64,000 bases of DNA from a bacterium (GCA_030425045.1 JAUHVL010000004.1:124001-188000), one strand, 5' to 3'; shown: positions 8,233 to 17,298, counted from the first letter of the stretch. Translations and numbers: made by a program. The notes: a model not told the origin generated them from the letters alone.

Positions 8233-9722
8233 AAAGCTCTTCTAGTGCTGCTCAAAGCTCTATAAACAATGCTCTCATACAGCAAAGTAATCAGATTAAA
8301 CTTCTAGAAAAAAGTTATCATCATTTAGTTTCATCAAATCAGAAAAACATAGAAAAAAGCTTACCTACGTCACCAGAAGCAGCTGATATCCAATCTAAAA
8401 ATAGTTTTTTGTTAAAAAACAGAGCGATTTTTCAAAACCTTCAAACTCTTCCTTCCGTTGTACTCAATATCAAAGAGTTTTCTAATTTTCAGTATTGCCA
8501 GATTATTTCTCACCAAAAAGGAAATCCAACAGCGCAAAGTAATAGCTATGAAAAGATAAATTCGAAACTCTACTCTTCAACTATCAACAGCTCAGAGTTT
8601 AATAATGTTTATCGAACGATCAAAAAAAGTAAAAATAAACTATTCAATCAGATAAATTCTGAAACTCAGTTTTTTAACTGTGTTGGAACATATTTAGCGA
8701 GTATCTTATCTTTTGATACTCATAATATTATTCTCATTCTATCTCATAATGACTTTCTTCCCCCCGGAGATGAAGAGCAAGATATCTTTAATAAAAACGT
8801 ACACCAGCTAAGACCTCTCATTTTTAGTGCACTAAAAAGTGATATGAACAATAGTCGGATTGAGCTACTTAATCTTGCCTTTAAGAACTTTCCTTACCGT
8901 TTGAGAATTACAGATAAAAACGAAATTATACTCTACGAGAATAAACCCATTACACAAAACAGCGCTGAAAAATGCCATGAGTACTGGCTAGACAATAATA
9001 CACTTCTCTCGGTTTACTTACCTGCTGACACAAATAATAGTATCGACATCTATCACAACGAAAGAGTCAGCCTCCTAGGAGAATTAATTAATACTTTAAA
9101 ACACGAACTCAGTAATCCCCTATTTGGGCTGTCATTAACAAGTAAACTACTTACTGATCTAGAGACTGACGAAGACAAAAAAGATATTTTTATTGAAGTT
9201 CAAAAAGGGATCGAGCGATGCCAAACAATTATTAAAAACTTCAGTGATATTTACCGTGAATCAACAGAAGTAAAAAATGTCGAGCTCATTTCTCTGATTA
9301 AGGAAACCATAGTCCTAACAAAATCAGAGTCTAAAAGTGTAGAGAAAAAAATTAATACCGAAGCAGATTTGGAAAATTTAGAAATTCAAACTAACCCAAC
9401 CTGGATTTCTCAGATTATTTTCAATCTCATTATCAACAGTAGCCAAGCCATCAGTTGCTCAAACATACAAAAACCATTAATTAACGTGAATATCAAACGA
9501 TCGCAAAACCTTGTATCAATTGATATCATCGACAATGGTCCAGGTATACCTCCTGAGCTTCACAGTAAAATTTTCAGTCCATTTTTTACAACGAAACAGG
9601 AAGGGACAGGACTTGGATTAAATATCTGCCAAAGGCTGGCAAGAAAACTAGAGGGTGATTTAAGACTTACCAAATCTGATGAAAACGGAACGATCTTTAC
9701 ACTTGATATACCCATCAAATAA
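8184..9722 (+). CDS. Sensor histidine kinase, soluble, with GAF-like N-terminus
   Basis: Autophosphorylating kinase of a two-component pair. The H-box NTLKHELSNPLFGLSLTSKLL places the phospho-acceptor at about His307. The HATPase domain shows an N box (IIFNLIINSSQAI), a G1 box (DIIDNGPGIP), an F box (FSPFFTTK) and a G2 box (GTGLGLNICQRLA) between about residues 390 and 480. Residues 80-215 resemble a GAF sensor fold. No membrane segment is seen, so the signal is cytoplasmic. The start at 8184 overlaps the upstream gene by 49 bases. Its partner regulator follows after 15 bases. Confidence 0.85.
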   Translation: MENKSNSIDEANAKQLKSSSSAAQSSINNALIQQSNQIKLLEKSYHHLVSSNQKNIEKSLPTSPEAADIQSKNSFLLKNRAIFQNLQTLPSVVLNIKEFSNFQYCQIISHQKGNPTAQSNSYEKINSKLYSSTINSSEFNNVYRTIKKSKNKLFNQINSETQFFNCVGTYLASILSFDTHNIILILSHNDFLPPGDEEQDIFNKNVHQLRPLIFSALKSDMNNSRIELLNLAFKNFPYRLRITDKNEIILYENKPITQNSAEKCHEYWLDNNTLLSVYLPADTNNSIDIYHNERVSLLGELINTLKHELSNPLFGLSLTSKLLTDLETDEDKKDIFIEVQKGIERCQTIIKNFSDIYRESTEVKNVELISLIKETIVLTKSESKSVEKKINTEADLENLEIQTNPTWISQIIFNLIINSSQAISCSNIQKPLINVNIKRSQNLVSIDIIDNGPGIPPELHSKIFSPFFTTKQEGTGLGLNICQRLARKLEGDLRLTKSDENGTIFTLDIPIK

Positions 9723-9737
9723 TTTGTAAACTTGGCC

Positions 9738-10121
9738 ATGCGTATTTTATTAGTCGAAGACGAACCTCTGATTCAGAAGTCCCTAAAATTATTACTCGAA
9801 AGACATCAGGCAAGTGTTGATGTCGAGCAAAGTGGAAAAAATGCCATTCAATTAATACTGAGTAATGAGTACGACCGTATTATTTGTGACTTAATGCTTC
9901 AAGACATTACAGGTTTTGATGTCATTGAAGATTCTAAGGCAAAGTTTAGTCCCGAAGAAATAAAACATAAATTTATTATCATTACAGCTTATTCCTCTCC
10001 ACAAGTGCTAGAAAAAGCGGCAGAATATGGATGTAAGCTTATATCAAAACCATTTGAAGATACGACCAAAGCGATTGAAATATTTCTAGGCAAAGATAGT
10101 AATGAGTTACCAAAAAATTAA
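9738..10121 (+). CDS. Receiver-only response regulator
   Basis: A single CheY-like receiver domain of about 127 residues without an output domain. The acidic pocket is LLVEDEP, the phospho-acceptor Asp lies in RIICDLMLQD, the switch Thr in FIIITAYSS and the conserved Lys in LISKPFED. It directly follows a histidine kinase, so the two form a cognate pair. Its output must be a protein interaction, as with CheY-type regulators. The start is ATG 9738; TTG 9732 is an alternative. It overlaps nadK by 20 bases. Confidence 0.85.
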   Translation: MRILLVEDEPLIQKSLKLLLERHQASVDVEQSGKNAIQLILSNEYDRIICDLMLQDITGFDVIEDSKAKFSPEEIKHKFIIITAYSSPQVLEKAAEYGCKLISKPFEDTTKAIEIFLGKDSNELPKN

Positions 10122-11016
10122 AATTAGTCCGAAATCAGTTAGTATTGTCCTCAAACCAAAAGCTACAGCTGTCTTTACTAGTATTCTTCCAAACTTATGC
10201 AGTTGGCTTAATCGAAGAAAAATTTCAGTCAATTTTTTAGAAACAGAAGAAAAACGATTAACGACTATTTTTAAATCACTTCCAAAATATATCAATCTTG
10301 TGAAGATGAAAGAAATTCATACTCAAAGTGATCTCATCATTTCTCTTGGTGGAGATGGCACACTTATCGGCGTCTCAAGGTTGTGTACAAATAAATCTCC
10401 TCCTGTGCTTGGTGTAAATATGGGGCGACTCGGTTTTATTACGGAATTTTCTCGAGCCGAACTCTATGACCAACTAGAACTTGTTTTAAAAGAGAAAGTC
10501 GAAATAGCCAAAATCAATCTCTACAAAACAATTGTTACCAGAAAAGATAAAAAAATATTCCAAGGTTTTTTCTTAAATGATGCTGTCGTTTCTAAAAACG
10601 AAATCAGTCGTATGTTCTCTTTAACTGTTGAAAGTAATGATGAGCACCTTTACGATCTTTCAGGAGATGGGTTAATTGTTTCTAGCCCAATAGGATCAAC
10701 AGCTTACTCACTTGCAGCTGGTGGACCCATTTTACATCCTTTTGTTGGCGGCATAACGCTAACTCCAATTTGTCCTCACAGCTTGACTCACAGGCCACTC
10801 ATTGTGCCGGACAATTTAAATATTGATATCAGAATTCCACCTAACTCAGATATGATTAATTTAACTTTGGATGGGCAAGAATTCGTCAATGTTCAAAGTC
10901 GAGACACAATAAAAATTCAAAAAAGTAATTCTCGCTATATTAAGTTGATTAACAATCCTGAACGAACCTATTTTCAAACTCTAAAAGAAAAGTTTACACA
11001 CGGGAGAAGAAATTAA
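10102..11016 (+). CDS. nadK: NAD kinase
   Basis: Phosphorylates NAD to NADP, the only route to NADP in bacteria. The 304-residue protein has the catalytic GGDGT motif at about residues 83-87 and NMGRLGF near 106. The NAD-binding segment includes SGDGLIVSSPIGSTAYSLAAG, and CPHSLTHRPL follows. Length and motif order match the family. It overlaps the response regulator by 20 bases, and its last base is the first base of recN, a nadK-recN neighbourhood common in bacteria. Confidence 0.95.
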   Translation: MSYQKIKISPKSVSIVLKPKATAVFTSILPNLCSWLNRRKISVNFLETEEKRLTTIFKSLPKYINLVKMKEIHTQSDLIISLGGDGTLIGVSRLCTNKSPPVLGVNMGRLGFITEFSRAELYDQLELVLKEKVEIAKINLYKTIVTRKDKKIFQGFFLNDAVVSKNEISRMFSLTVESNDEHLYDLSGDGLIVSSPIGSTAYSLAAGGPILHPFVGGITLTPICPHSLTHRPLIVPDNLNIDIRIPPNSDMINLTLDGQEFVNVQSRDTIKIQKSNSRYIKLINNPERTYFQTLKEKFTHGRRN

Positions 11017-12653
11017 TGAAAAAAGATCAAAGCATTTTTTTAGAAAGCATTTCTCTTAGTAATTTTGCCACTTTTGAAAATCAGATTATCTATTTTGATC
11101 AAAAGTTTAATGCCATAATCGGTGAAACAGGAGCTGGTAAAAGTTTAATTGTCGATGCTTTCCAAATTATTCTTGGATCAAGAACCACTCGTGAGATGGT
11201 AAGAAAAGGTTCTAAACTTGCCGTTGTTGAAGCCATTTTTAAGTGCCACGACAATCGCATCACTTCTTTTTTAGAAGAAGAAGGATTTCCTGTCTCAGAA
11301 GAAGAAATTATTATCAAAAAAACAATTTCTTCCGAAGGAAAATCAAAATCTTATTTAAATCTTCAAAGCTGTCCTGCTAATTTACTTCAAAAGTTTGCTC
11401 GTAATTATGTCGATCTTGTAGGCCAATTTGATAACCAAAAGCTTCTCACCAATGAATACCAACTCTCATTGGTAGACACTTTTGGAAAACTTAGTAACCC
11501 ACTCGATAAATATCAAAAATCATATAATGAATTCCTCTCGATAGCTCAAGAGATTGAAAATCTAAGTGATAGAGCGGAAACTTCAACAGTTCGAAAAGAG
11601 TATCTTGAGTTTCAAATTAAATTACTTGCCAAAATCAATCCTTCTAAAGAGAGAGAAACAGAACTGATCAATAAAAAAGAAGAATTATTAGCTCAAGAGA
11701 AAAGACAAAAAACACTTCTGGAAGTTAAATATTTGATGGAAGACTCTCCAGAAAACATTCTTCAGTTTGTTGGTAAAGCTTCTAAACTTTCTAATATGGC
11801 CTCAGATGAAATACCTCAAGCGACACTTGAAAAGATACTTGATGCCGAACAATTACTTTCAGATTTTTCTTTTGAGGTTTCGAAACTTCTCAATAATCAA
11901 GCTGAAAACCTCGAACAAAATCTAGAAACTGTTTTAGATGAGCTTAACCAATACCAAGAACTCAAAAGAAAGTTTTCTTGCTCAACAGATGATTTAGAGC
12001 AAAAGCTCTCAGCCTTTGAACATGAACTAGAAGAACTTAATTCTCTCGAAAGAAACCTTGCTGAACTGCTAAAACAAAAAGATAAACTCTATAATCGATG
12101 TCTAAAAATGGCAGAAGAATTACATCAATCGAGAGTGAGTATTTCTGAAAAGGTTGAAGGTAAACTGACAAAGCTTCTTCGCAAACTAAATATGGAAGAC
12201 GCTACTTTTAAAATAATTGTTGATACATGTGAACAATTAGGACCAAATGGCATCACTCAACTTTCATTTATGGCCGAAACAAATAAGGGTGAAGGTATTC
12301 ATCCGATTGCTAAAATTGCATCAGGTGGTGAGCTAAGTAGGATTCTTCTCGCTGTAAGACAAATTGTTTCTGAGGGACAATCCATTTCTATTTTCTTCTT
12401 TGATGAAATTGATACAGGAATTGGTGGCAAAACAGCTGTTAAAATTGCCGACACTTTAAATGAAATTTCTACGAGTGGACAAGTCATTACCGTTACCCAC
12501 TTACCTCAAATCGCAAAAGTCGCAACAAAACTTGTCTATGTTGAAAAAGAAACTATTGAGATAGACAATATCACAAGAACAAAATCTATAGCTCGTGCTA
12601 TTTTTGATGATGAAAGAGTGAAAACACTTCAAGAGATGGCAGGCTTACAGTAG
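11016..12653 (+). CDS. recN: DNA repair protein RecN
   Basis: An SMC-like ATPase that acts at DNA double-strand breaks. The Walker A motif GETGAGKS lies at residues 36-43. A long coiled coil (about 160-390) rich in Glu, Lys and Gln separates the ATPase halves. The ABC signature SGGELSR is near 436 and Walker B FFDEIDTGIGG near 458, followed by VTHLPQIA. The length of 545 residues is typical. It ends one base before the stop of a convergent gene. Confidence 0.95.
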   Translation: MKKDQSIFLESISLSNFATFENQIIYFDQKFNAIIGETGAGKSLIVDAFQIILGSRTTREMVRKGSKLAVVEAIFKCHDNRITSFLEEEGFPVSEEEIIIKKTISSEGKSKSYLNLQSCPANLLQKFARNYVDLVGQFDNQKLLTNEYQLSLVDTFGKLSNPLDKYQKSYNEFLSIAQEIENLSDRAETSTVRKEYLEFQIKLLAKINPSKERETELINKKEELLAQEKRQKTLLEVKYLMEDSPENILQFVGKASKLSNMASDEIPQATLEKILDAEQLLSDFSFEVSKLLNNQAENLEQNLETVLDELNQYQELKRKFSCSTDDLEQKLSAFEHELEELNSLERNLAELLKQKDKLYNRCLKMAEELHQSRVSISEKVEGKLTKLLRKLNMEDATFKIIVDTCEQLGPNGITQLSFMAETNKGEGIHPIAKIASGGELSRILLAVRQIVSEGQSISIFFFDEIDTGIGGKTAVKIADTLNEISTSGQVITVTHLPQIAKVATKLVYVEKETIEIDNITRTKSIARAIFDDERVKTLQEMAGLQ

Positions 12654-13517
12654 CTATTTAATTCTTAACTCTTTTTTCCAGTTTTCGGGATTACAATAAT
12701 AATCTTCAGGTAGAGCTTCTTCTCTTGTCCCATAAACAAAATAGAATGATCCACCCATTCTTTTTTCTTTTACATAAGCTGGTAGGTGACCGCCGAATCC
12801 CCTTATTTGTGAAATCAATTTATTTACATAGCTATAATCAAGCATAGGACAACCACTACTCATTTTATTTACGCCAGCATATGATCCATTTTCATTGATA
12901 TAACTATTACCATAAATCACCGTGGCCCTAGCACACGAATTATCATTTATCCCTTGTTCGATACCATGAAGAACCATAGATTGCTTTTTATTATCAGCAC
13001 CACTCCACTTTCCAATATAACTATGTCCTGTAATATGAAGTCCTGAAGAGGAAGCATTACTTCCTGGCTTATTACTATAAAGAGCAATCTCTTTAATTGA
13101 ATTGGAAAGAGATCTTAAGACAGTATTACTTCTAGAGGTATTTCCAAAACGACCATGACTTACATAATAATAGCGCGTTTTATCGTTTTTATAATCTAGT
13201 ATATAAAACCGTCTTTTAACTGACGTCTTAGTATAATCAACGATAATAGAAACATCATCTCGATTGATTGTAATATCTCGCCCATCACCTTCAATGGCAT
13301 TACATCGATTTGCCAAGGTATAAACATTAGACTTATCGCCTTTTACCTCTTTTAATCTAAATGTCTGTTGAGAAAGATAGTTTCTTATGCATTGAAGATG
13401 GGCCAAGGCCTTTGGATTACCTTCTCTTTCAAAGTAGTCTTTTATTACCTGTGGTTCTGCATAAGACTTAAAAATAACCAATTGAAATAAAATGACCAAT
13501 AGTGCTCTTAGTTTCAT
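12654..13517 (-). CDS. Exported L,D-transpeptidase-like protein (YkuD_2 type)
   Basis: The 287-residue protein begins with a signal peptide ending near YAEPQ. The catalytic-domain pattern of murein L,D-transpeptidases is present: GLHITGHSYIG, SMVLHGIEQG with the HG pair near residue 184, and MSSGCPML with the likely nucleophile at about Cys223. This matches the 'L,D-transpeptidase catalytic domain' family PF13645 better than canonical YkuD. Such enzymes cross-link or edit peptidoglycan; predatory bacteria use many to modify prey and their own walls. A second relative is at 24828-25991. Confidence 0.75.
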   Translation of the reverse strand: MKLRALLVILFQLVIFKSYAEPQVIKDYFEREGNPKALAHLQCIRNYLSQQTFRLKEVKGDKSNVYTLANRCNAIEGDGRDITINRDDVSIIVDYTKTSVKRRFYILDYKNDKTRYYYVSHGRFGNTSRSNTVLRSLSNSIKEIALYSNKPGSNASSSGLHITGHSYIGKWSGADNKKQSMVLHGIEQGINDNSCARATVIYGNSYINENGSYAGVNKMSSGCPMLDYSYVNKLISQIRGFGGHLPAYVKEKRMGGSFYFVYGTREEALPEDYYCNPENWKKELRIK

Positions 13518-13602
13518 TGCTGCATCTTAACAGCTTTATCATTTCACACAATTGATTTAAAAATTTACAAACACAAGGTGCTAAAATGGGACTAAAACAG
13601 CA

Positions 13603-14340
13603 TTAAAGCTGCTCTAAAACAGGCAGACCATTTTCAATTTTTACAAATTTTTTGGTTCTCAACGACATTCCATTATTTATATAAACTTTATTAGAAAACT
13701 CATAATAGTCTTCGATATGACTATGGCCTGAAATAACGATATCAGCTTGAAAACGACCTGCTTCATAAGAAGCTATCTCTCGATACTTATCTTTAATCTC
13801 TTGTTTAATTTCATATGATGATGAATATTTACGACTTTTTTTCGAGGCCCAAACACCAATACTATCGACAATTTTATAAGGAACGACATTGGTACTTAAC
13901 TGCTTAATAAACCCTGAACGAATAAAACCTTTATACAGCTTATAATCGACATTTTCTTTCGAGCTATTATCTCCATGTGAAAAAAGTATTTTTTTATTAT
14001 CGAAGTTTAGTAATAATTCATTTTCTACATAATGAACTTCTGGTGTTTGAAATCTCATAGAAAATGAATTCCATAATTCTTTTAAATGAAAATCATGGTT
14101 TCCCTCAAAGAAATAAAATGATTGTCCTTCTTTTTGTCCTTTTGCTATGGCGCCAAATATTTCAGGATACTGATCTAGGTATTCGTCATGACTTCCTACC
14201 ATCAAATCAAAAATATCTCCCAACAAAAAAACTTTTTCAGCTTTTAAAGAAGAGGACTTTTTTAAAAACTCGATTAAGATTTCCTGAGAGCTCTCATCGT
14301 TTGGCTTTATGTGAATGTCAGAGATTGAAGTCCAGATCAT
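13603..14340 (-). CDS. Calcineurin-like phosphoesterase, LpxH-like
   Basis: A dinuclear-metal phosphoesterase. Its motif series is SDIHIKPND, FLLGDIFDLMVGSHD, FFEGNHDFHLKE, FSHGDN and VISGHSHIEDY, in the order of UDP-2,3-diacylglucosamine hydrolases (LpxH), which act in lipid A synthesis on the cytoplasmic face of the inner membrane. The length of about 245 residues fits. LpxH itself is possible but not proven, because other Ser/Thr-phosphatase-like relatives share the motifs. The start is placed at ATG 14340; a TTG at 14358 would add six residues. Confidence 0.75.
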   Translation of the reverse strand: MIWTSISDIHIKPNDESSQEILIEFLKKSSSLKAEKVFLLGDIFDLMVGSHDEYLDQYPEIFGAIAKGQKEGQSFYFFEGNHDFHLKELWNSFSMRFQTPEVHYVENELLLNFDNKKILFSHGDNSSKENVDYKLYKGFIRSGFIKQLSTNVVPYKIVDSIGVWASKKSRKYSSSYEIKQEIKDKYREIASYEAGRFQADIVISGHSHIEDYYEFSNKVYINNGMSLRTKKFVKIENGLPVLEQL

Positions 14341-14378
14341 AGTGCCATAGTAGGCCAAGGTGCAATGTTAGACAAGCT

Positions 14379-14421
14379 AAGCCCCAATAACCCCCTCGAC
14401 AGTGCCGAGGGGGATGGGCTT
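14379..14421. repeat. GC-rich nested inverted repeat
   Basis: CCCCCTCG (14391-14398) pairs with CGAGGGGG (14406-14413), and outside it AAGCCC pairs with GGGCTT, separated by a small internal loop. It stands out in AT-rich surroundings. No T-run follows on either strand, so it is not a standard intrinsic terminator. It lies between the flagellin 1 terminator and the start of the LpxH-like gene. Confidence 0.5.
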
Positions 14422-14509
14422 AATGGGAATAGTTGAAACATTGCCAATCAAAAATTCCCAAAATTCCGTTATATATTGAAAATAATAATTAAAGCTTCGT
14501 TTAGTTTTA

Positions 14510-14538
14510 TAAAAGGGAGGATCATTTGACCCTCCCCT
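14510..14538 (-). terminator. Intrinsic terminator of flagellin 1
   Basis: Read on the minus strand, GGGAGG and CCTCCC form a stem with a 10-nt loop followed by TTTTA. It begins six bases after the flagellin stop codon. Confidence 0.75.
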
Positions 14539-14544
14539 TATTAA

Positions 14545-15375
14545 TTACCCTACTAATCTAAGGGCAGCGTTTGGTATATTGTTAGCTTGCGCTAATGTAG
14601 AGATACCAGCATTCTTGATCACCTGACCGGCAGCAAGGTTGGCTGACTCTTGAGCAACATCCACATCTTGGATAACAGATCTTGCACTATCTTGGTTAAT
14701 CGTTTGAACTTCTAAGTTCGAAACAGTTGACTGAAGTCTTGACTGGATCGCACCAAGTTCGGCCCTTTGACTTGAGATATTATTGATTGCCTCGTCAATA
14801 ACCTCAATTGATCCTAGAGCATCACTCTTTTCAGTGATCCCAGTTCCAGATACCCCAATTGATGAAGCAGTTGCGTTTGTTACATCAGATTGGAATGTAA
14901 TTCTGTTTTGTTCTCCAGCGAAAGATCCAACTTGAAAGTCGAGCGATTCACCTTCACCATTTAATAGGTTAGACCCGTTAAATGTTGTTGATTGTGAAAT
15001 ACGATCAATTTCTGTTGTCAGCTGTTGGTATTCTTTATCCAGCAACCCTCTTTCATTTTCACCTACAGTATCCGATGCGGCCTGAACAGTAAGCTCTCTC
15101 ATTCTAATAAGAATGTTTGAAACCTCATTCAACCCACCTTCTGCAGTTTGCACTAGTGAGATACCATCGTTAGCATTCCGAGTAGCTTGTCTTAAACCTT
15201 TGGTTTGCGCTTCTAAGTTTTTAGAGATCGCAAGACCAGCGGCATCGTCAGCTGCTTTGGTAATACGTTTACCTGATGACAACTTGTCTAGTGACTTGTC
15301 TGTCTGGTTAGACACTTCTCGCAAGTTCTTTTGAACTGACTGCGAGGCAATGTTCGTAGCAATTCTTAAGCCCAT
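14545..15375 (-). CDS. fliC: Flagellin 1
   Basis: Filament subunit of 276 residues. It has the conserved N-terminal D0/D1 block (MGLRIATNIASQSVQKNLRE, LSSGKRITKAADDAAGLAIS, NDGISLVQTAEGGLNEVSNI) and the C-terminal block (RAELGAIQSRLQSTVSNLE, ending AQANNIPNAALRLVG). The short central region means there is almost no surface D2/D3 domain, typical of compact flagellins. It is transcribed alone from a sigma-28-like promoter into its own terminator. A paralogue of 277 residues lies at 20748-21581. Confidence 0.95.
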   Translation of the reverse strand: MGLRIATNIASQSVQKNLREVSNQTDKSLDKLSSGKRITKAADDAAGLAISKNLEAQTKGLRQATRNANDGISLVQTAEGGLNEVSNILIRMRELTVQAASDTVGENERGLLDKEYQQLTTEIDRISQSTTFNGSNLLNGEGESLDFQVGSFAGEQNRITFQSDVTNATASSIGVSGTGITEKSDALGSIEVIDEAINNISSQRAELGAIQSRLQSTVSNLEVQTINQDSARSVIQDVDVAQESANLAAGQVIKNAGISTLAQANNIPNAALRLVG

Positions 15376-15427
15376 TTTTGACTCCTGTTAAAAGTTATAT
15401 CCGACTATTTCTACCGGACATAAAACC

Positions 15428-15454
15428 TATCGTTCGAGTCAGTTATTTACTTTA
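15428..15454 (-). promoter_or_regulatory. Sigma-28-like promoter of flagellin 1
   Basis: On the minus strand TAAAG is followed 18 bases after TAAA by CGATAGG, close to the flagellar sigma-28 pattern (TAAA, about 17 bases, CGAT). It lies about 53 bases upstream of the flagellin start. The promoter region of flagellin 2 shows nearly the same string. Confidence 0.6.
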
Positions 15455-15577
15455 GCGTTTCACACGGGTAAGACGTAAAAATATTGCATTTTCACGTAAT
15501 TTCAATAGTTTAAAAATGAAAAAAGAGGGCAATATTCAGGCCAATTTAAAACTTTTTAATTCTAGTCAGTTAGAAAT

Positions 15578-15595
15578 GACCTCAAAAATGAGGCC
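15578..15595 (-). terminator. Weak terminator-like hairpin after the serine protease gene
   Basis: On the minus strand GGCCTCA and TGAGGTC form a seven-pair stem (one G-U) around a T-rich loop, four bases after the protease stop. Only a short, mixed T-rich tract follows. Confidence 0.35.
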
Positions 15596-15598
15596 AAA

Positions 15599-16459
15599 TT
15601 AATCAATAAATTGTCTTAACCAATCCCTATATGCCTGAATATTTGTAAAGCCTGCGATTCCTTTACATAAAACCGAGCCTCCAGCGGCATAAGACGTTAT
15701 ACCAACCAATAGAGGATCCTTACCTTGCTCATAGTAGACAAGTGGACCACCACTATCTCCAAGGCAATTGCCAGTTTCAGGAATCATCCCTGTCGTGATG
15801 AGAACATTCGGACTATGGTTGAGAAGAAACTCAATCATCTCATCACTCATATTAAAATCTTGAATTAGGTTTTGATTAAAAACATTATCATTCATATCAA
15901 AAGTTGTCGTACCAATTGCCTTAACTTCAACTTCCATAAGCTCTTTAGAAAAAATTGGAAAATTACTTGGTGGTTCTTTTGAACCCCAACCACTTGAGAT
16001 TAATTTTCCATCAATACCTTTAAAGTTTTCAGAGAAGTTAAAATCATTCTTTGTATTATCAGGAATACGAATTGTCTTAACTTCTGAACTTAAAGATATT
16101 GGTCTTTTTAATTTTAGTATGGCGATATCGTGGGCCAAATTCTTCTCTTTGAAATCAGGATGAATATGAATACTCTTTACTCTTGCTAACCTTCTAAGTT
16201 TTTTCATTTCTCCAGTTGAAGACTTACCGTAGATGCGAAAGTCTCTTGCACCAAATGCATCCACACAGTGAGCAGCTGTAATAACAAGATCATTACGAAT
16301 TAAACTTGCCCCACAGAGATGTCCACCAAAACGTGTTTGTAATGATAACTGCCAGGGGTGTTCCTTATTAGTAGTTTGTGTTCCTCCAATGACTCTATCA
16401 GAAGCATATGAAGTAAACATGATAAATGAAATGAGGAGAGAAAATATAAGTCGATCCAT
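15599..16459 (-). CDS. Secreted chymotrypsin-fold serine protease (S1 family)
   Basis: A signal peptide (residues 1-19, ending SYA) is followed by SDR and then VIGG, the classical S1 activation site. The catalytic triad is His64 (VITAAHC), Asp111 (AHDIAIL) and Ser235 (CLGDSGGPL). The position equivalent to trypsin Asp189, six residues before the Ser, is Gly229. Trypsin-like Arg/Lys preference is therefore not predicted. Exported S1 proteases are abundant in predatory Bdellovibrionota, where they help digest prey protein. Confidence 0.9.
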   Translation of the reverse strand: MDRLIFSLLISFIMFTSYASDRVIGGTQTTNKEHPWQLSLQTRFGGHLCGASLIRNDLVITAAHCVDAFGARDFRIYGKSSTGEMKKLRRLARVKSIHIHPDFKEKNLAHDIAILKLKRPISLSSEVKTIRIPDNTKNDFNFSENFKGIDGKLISSGWGSKEPPSNFPIFSKELMEVEVKAIGTTTFDMNDNVFNQNLIQDFNMSDEMIEFLLNHSPNVLITTGMIPETGNCLGDSGGPLVYYEQGKDPLLVGITSYAAGGSVLCKGIAGFTNIQAYRDWLRQFID

Positions 16460-16527
16460 AACTTATCCTTTAATTGATTACATCCAAGTAAACTAAATTT
16501 AAGCTCTAAATTTTAAAAATGTAAATT

Positions 16528-17298
16528 TTAAAAGAGGAAGCCAAATCCCAAACTAAAAGACAGATCATTTTGCTCAAACTCTGCTGGCTCAGTAATATTA
16601 ATCTCTCTCGCGCCCTGCTTAGCAAATACTGACAAATCGTCACTTTGATTTTGCAAGTAATCAACAGAAATAAATGACATCAAACTTTTACTTTCATCCA
16701 TCATTCTCACACCAAGAGAATGCTGCAATGATGTTCTTTTATTATTATACGTTAACTGAATAGGAACCACGCCCCCGTTTACCTGTCCGTAAGAAAGAGC
16801 GTATTCAATATCGTGAACTATATATTGAGTACCAACAAATGGTTGAATTCTTAACCCCAAACCTTTCATATTTAAGTTAGCAGTTAGCCCTCCTCCATAA
16901 ACATTCCCGCTAGCACTATCTTCAAATTGAATATTTTCAGTATTAAGAACATCACTATCAGAACCACGAATCAATCCATATCGCCCTGTGGCCGTAAACG
17001 AGATATAGTTACTGGCCATAATTTCTTTATTAACCTGAAGTGACATCACATGCATTGTAAGATCACTTTCATACCCCATTGGAAAAAACGATTCCGAATC
17101 TGATTTTTCACCATGAGCAATTTTTGTTCCTAGGTTTTGATAACCACCAGCAATCGACCATGTCGAAGGCTCTTCAGGCTTAGAGATTTTTTTACTTACT
17201 AAAAAATCATGAATATCAACTCTTTTAGCTTTCTTCTTTTGCTCAGCAAATGTACTCACCATAAAAAGTGACAATACTAAAACCTTAAAGATGTTCAT
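16528..17298 (-). CDS. Probable outer-membrane beta-barrel protein, unknown function
   Basis: A 256-residue protein with a signal peptide (residues 1-18, ending TFA). A Lys-rich linker follows, then alternating hydrophobic and polar strands such as ISFTATGRYGLIRG, VYGGGLTANLNMKGLGLRIQPFVG and SLQHSLGVRMM. It ends in LSFSLGFGFLF, with a terminal Phe typical of outer-membrane barrels recognised by BamA. No family is recognised. It is encoded 68 bases upstream of the protease gene and may be cotranscribed with it. Confidence 0.6.
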   Translation of the reverse strand: MNIFKVLVLSLFMVSTFAEQKKKAKRVDIHDFLVSKKISKPEEPSTWSIAGGYQNLGTKIAHGEKSDSESFFPMGYESDLTMHVMSLQVNKEIMASNYISFTATGRYGLIRGSDSDVLNTENIQFEDSASGNVYGGGLTANLNMKGLGLRIQPFVGTQYIVHDIEYALSYGQVNGGVVPIQLTYNNKRTSLQHSLGVRMMDESKSLMSFISVDYLQNQSDDLSVFAKQGAREINITEPAEFEQNDLSFSLGFGFLF

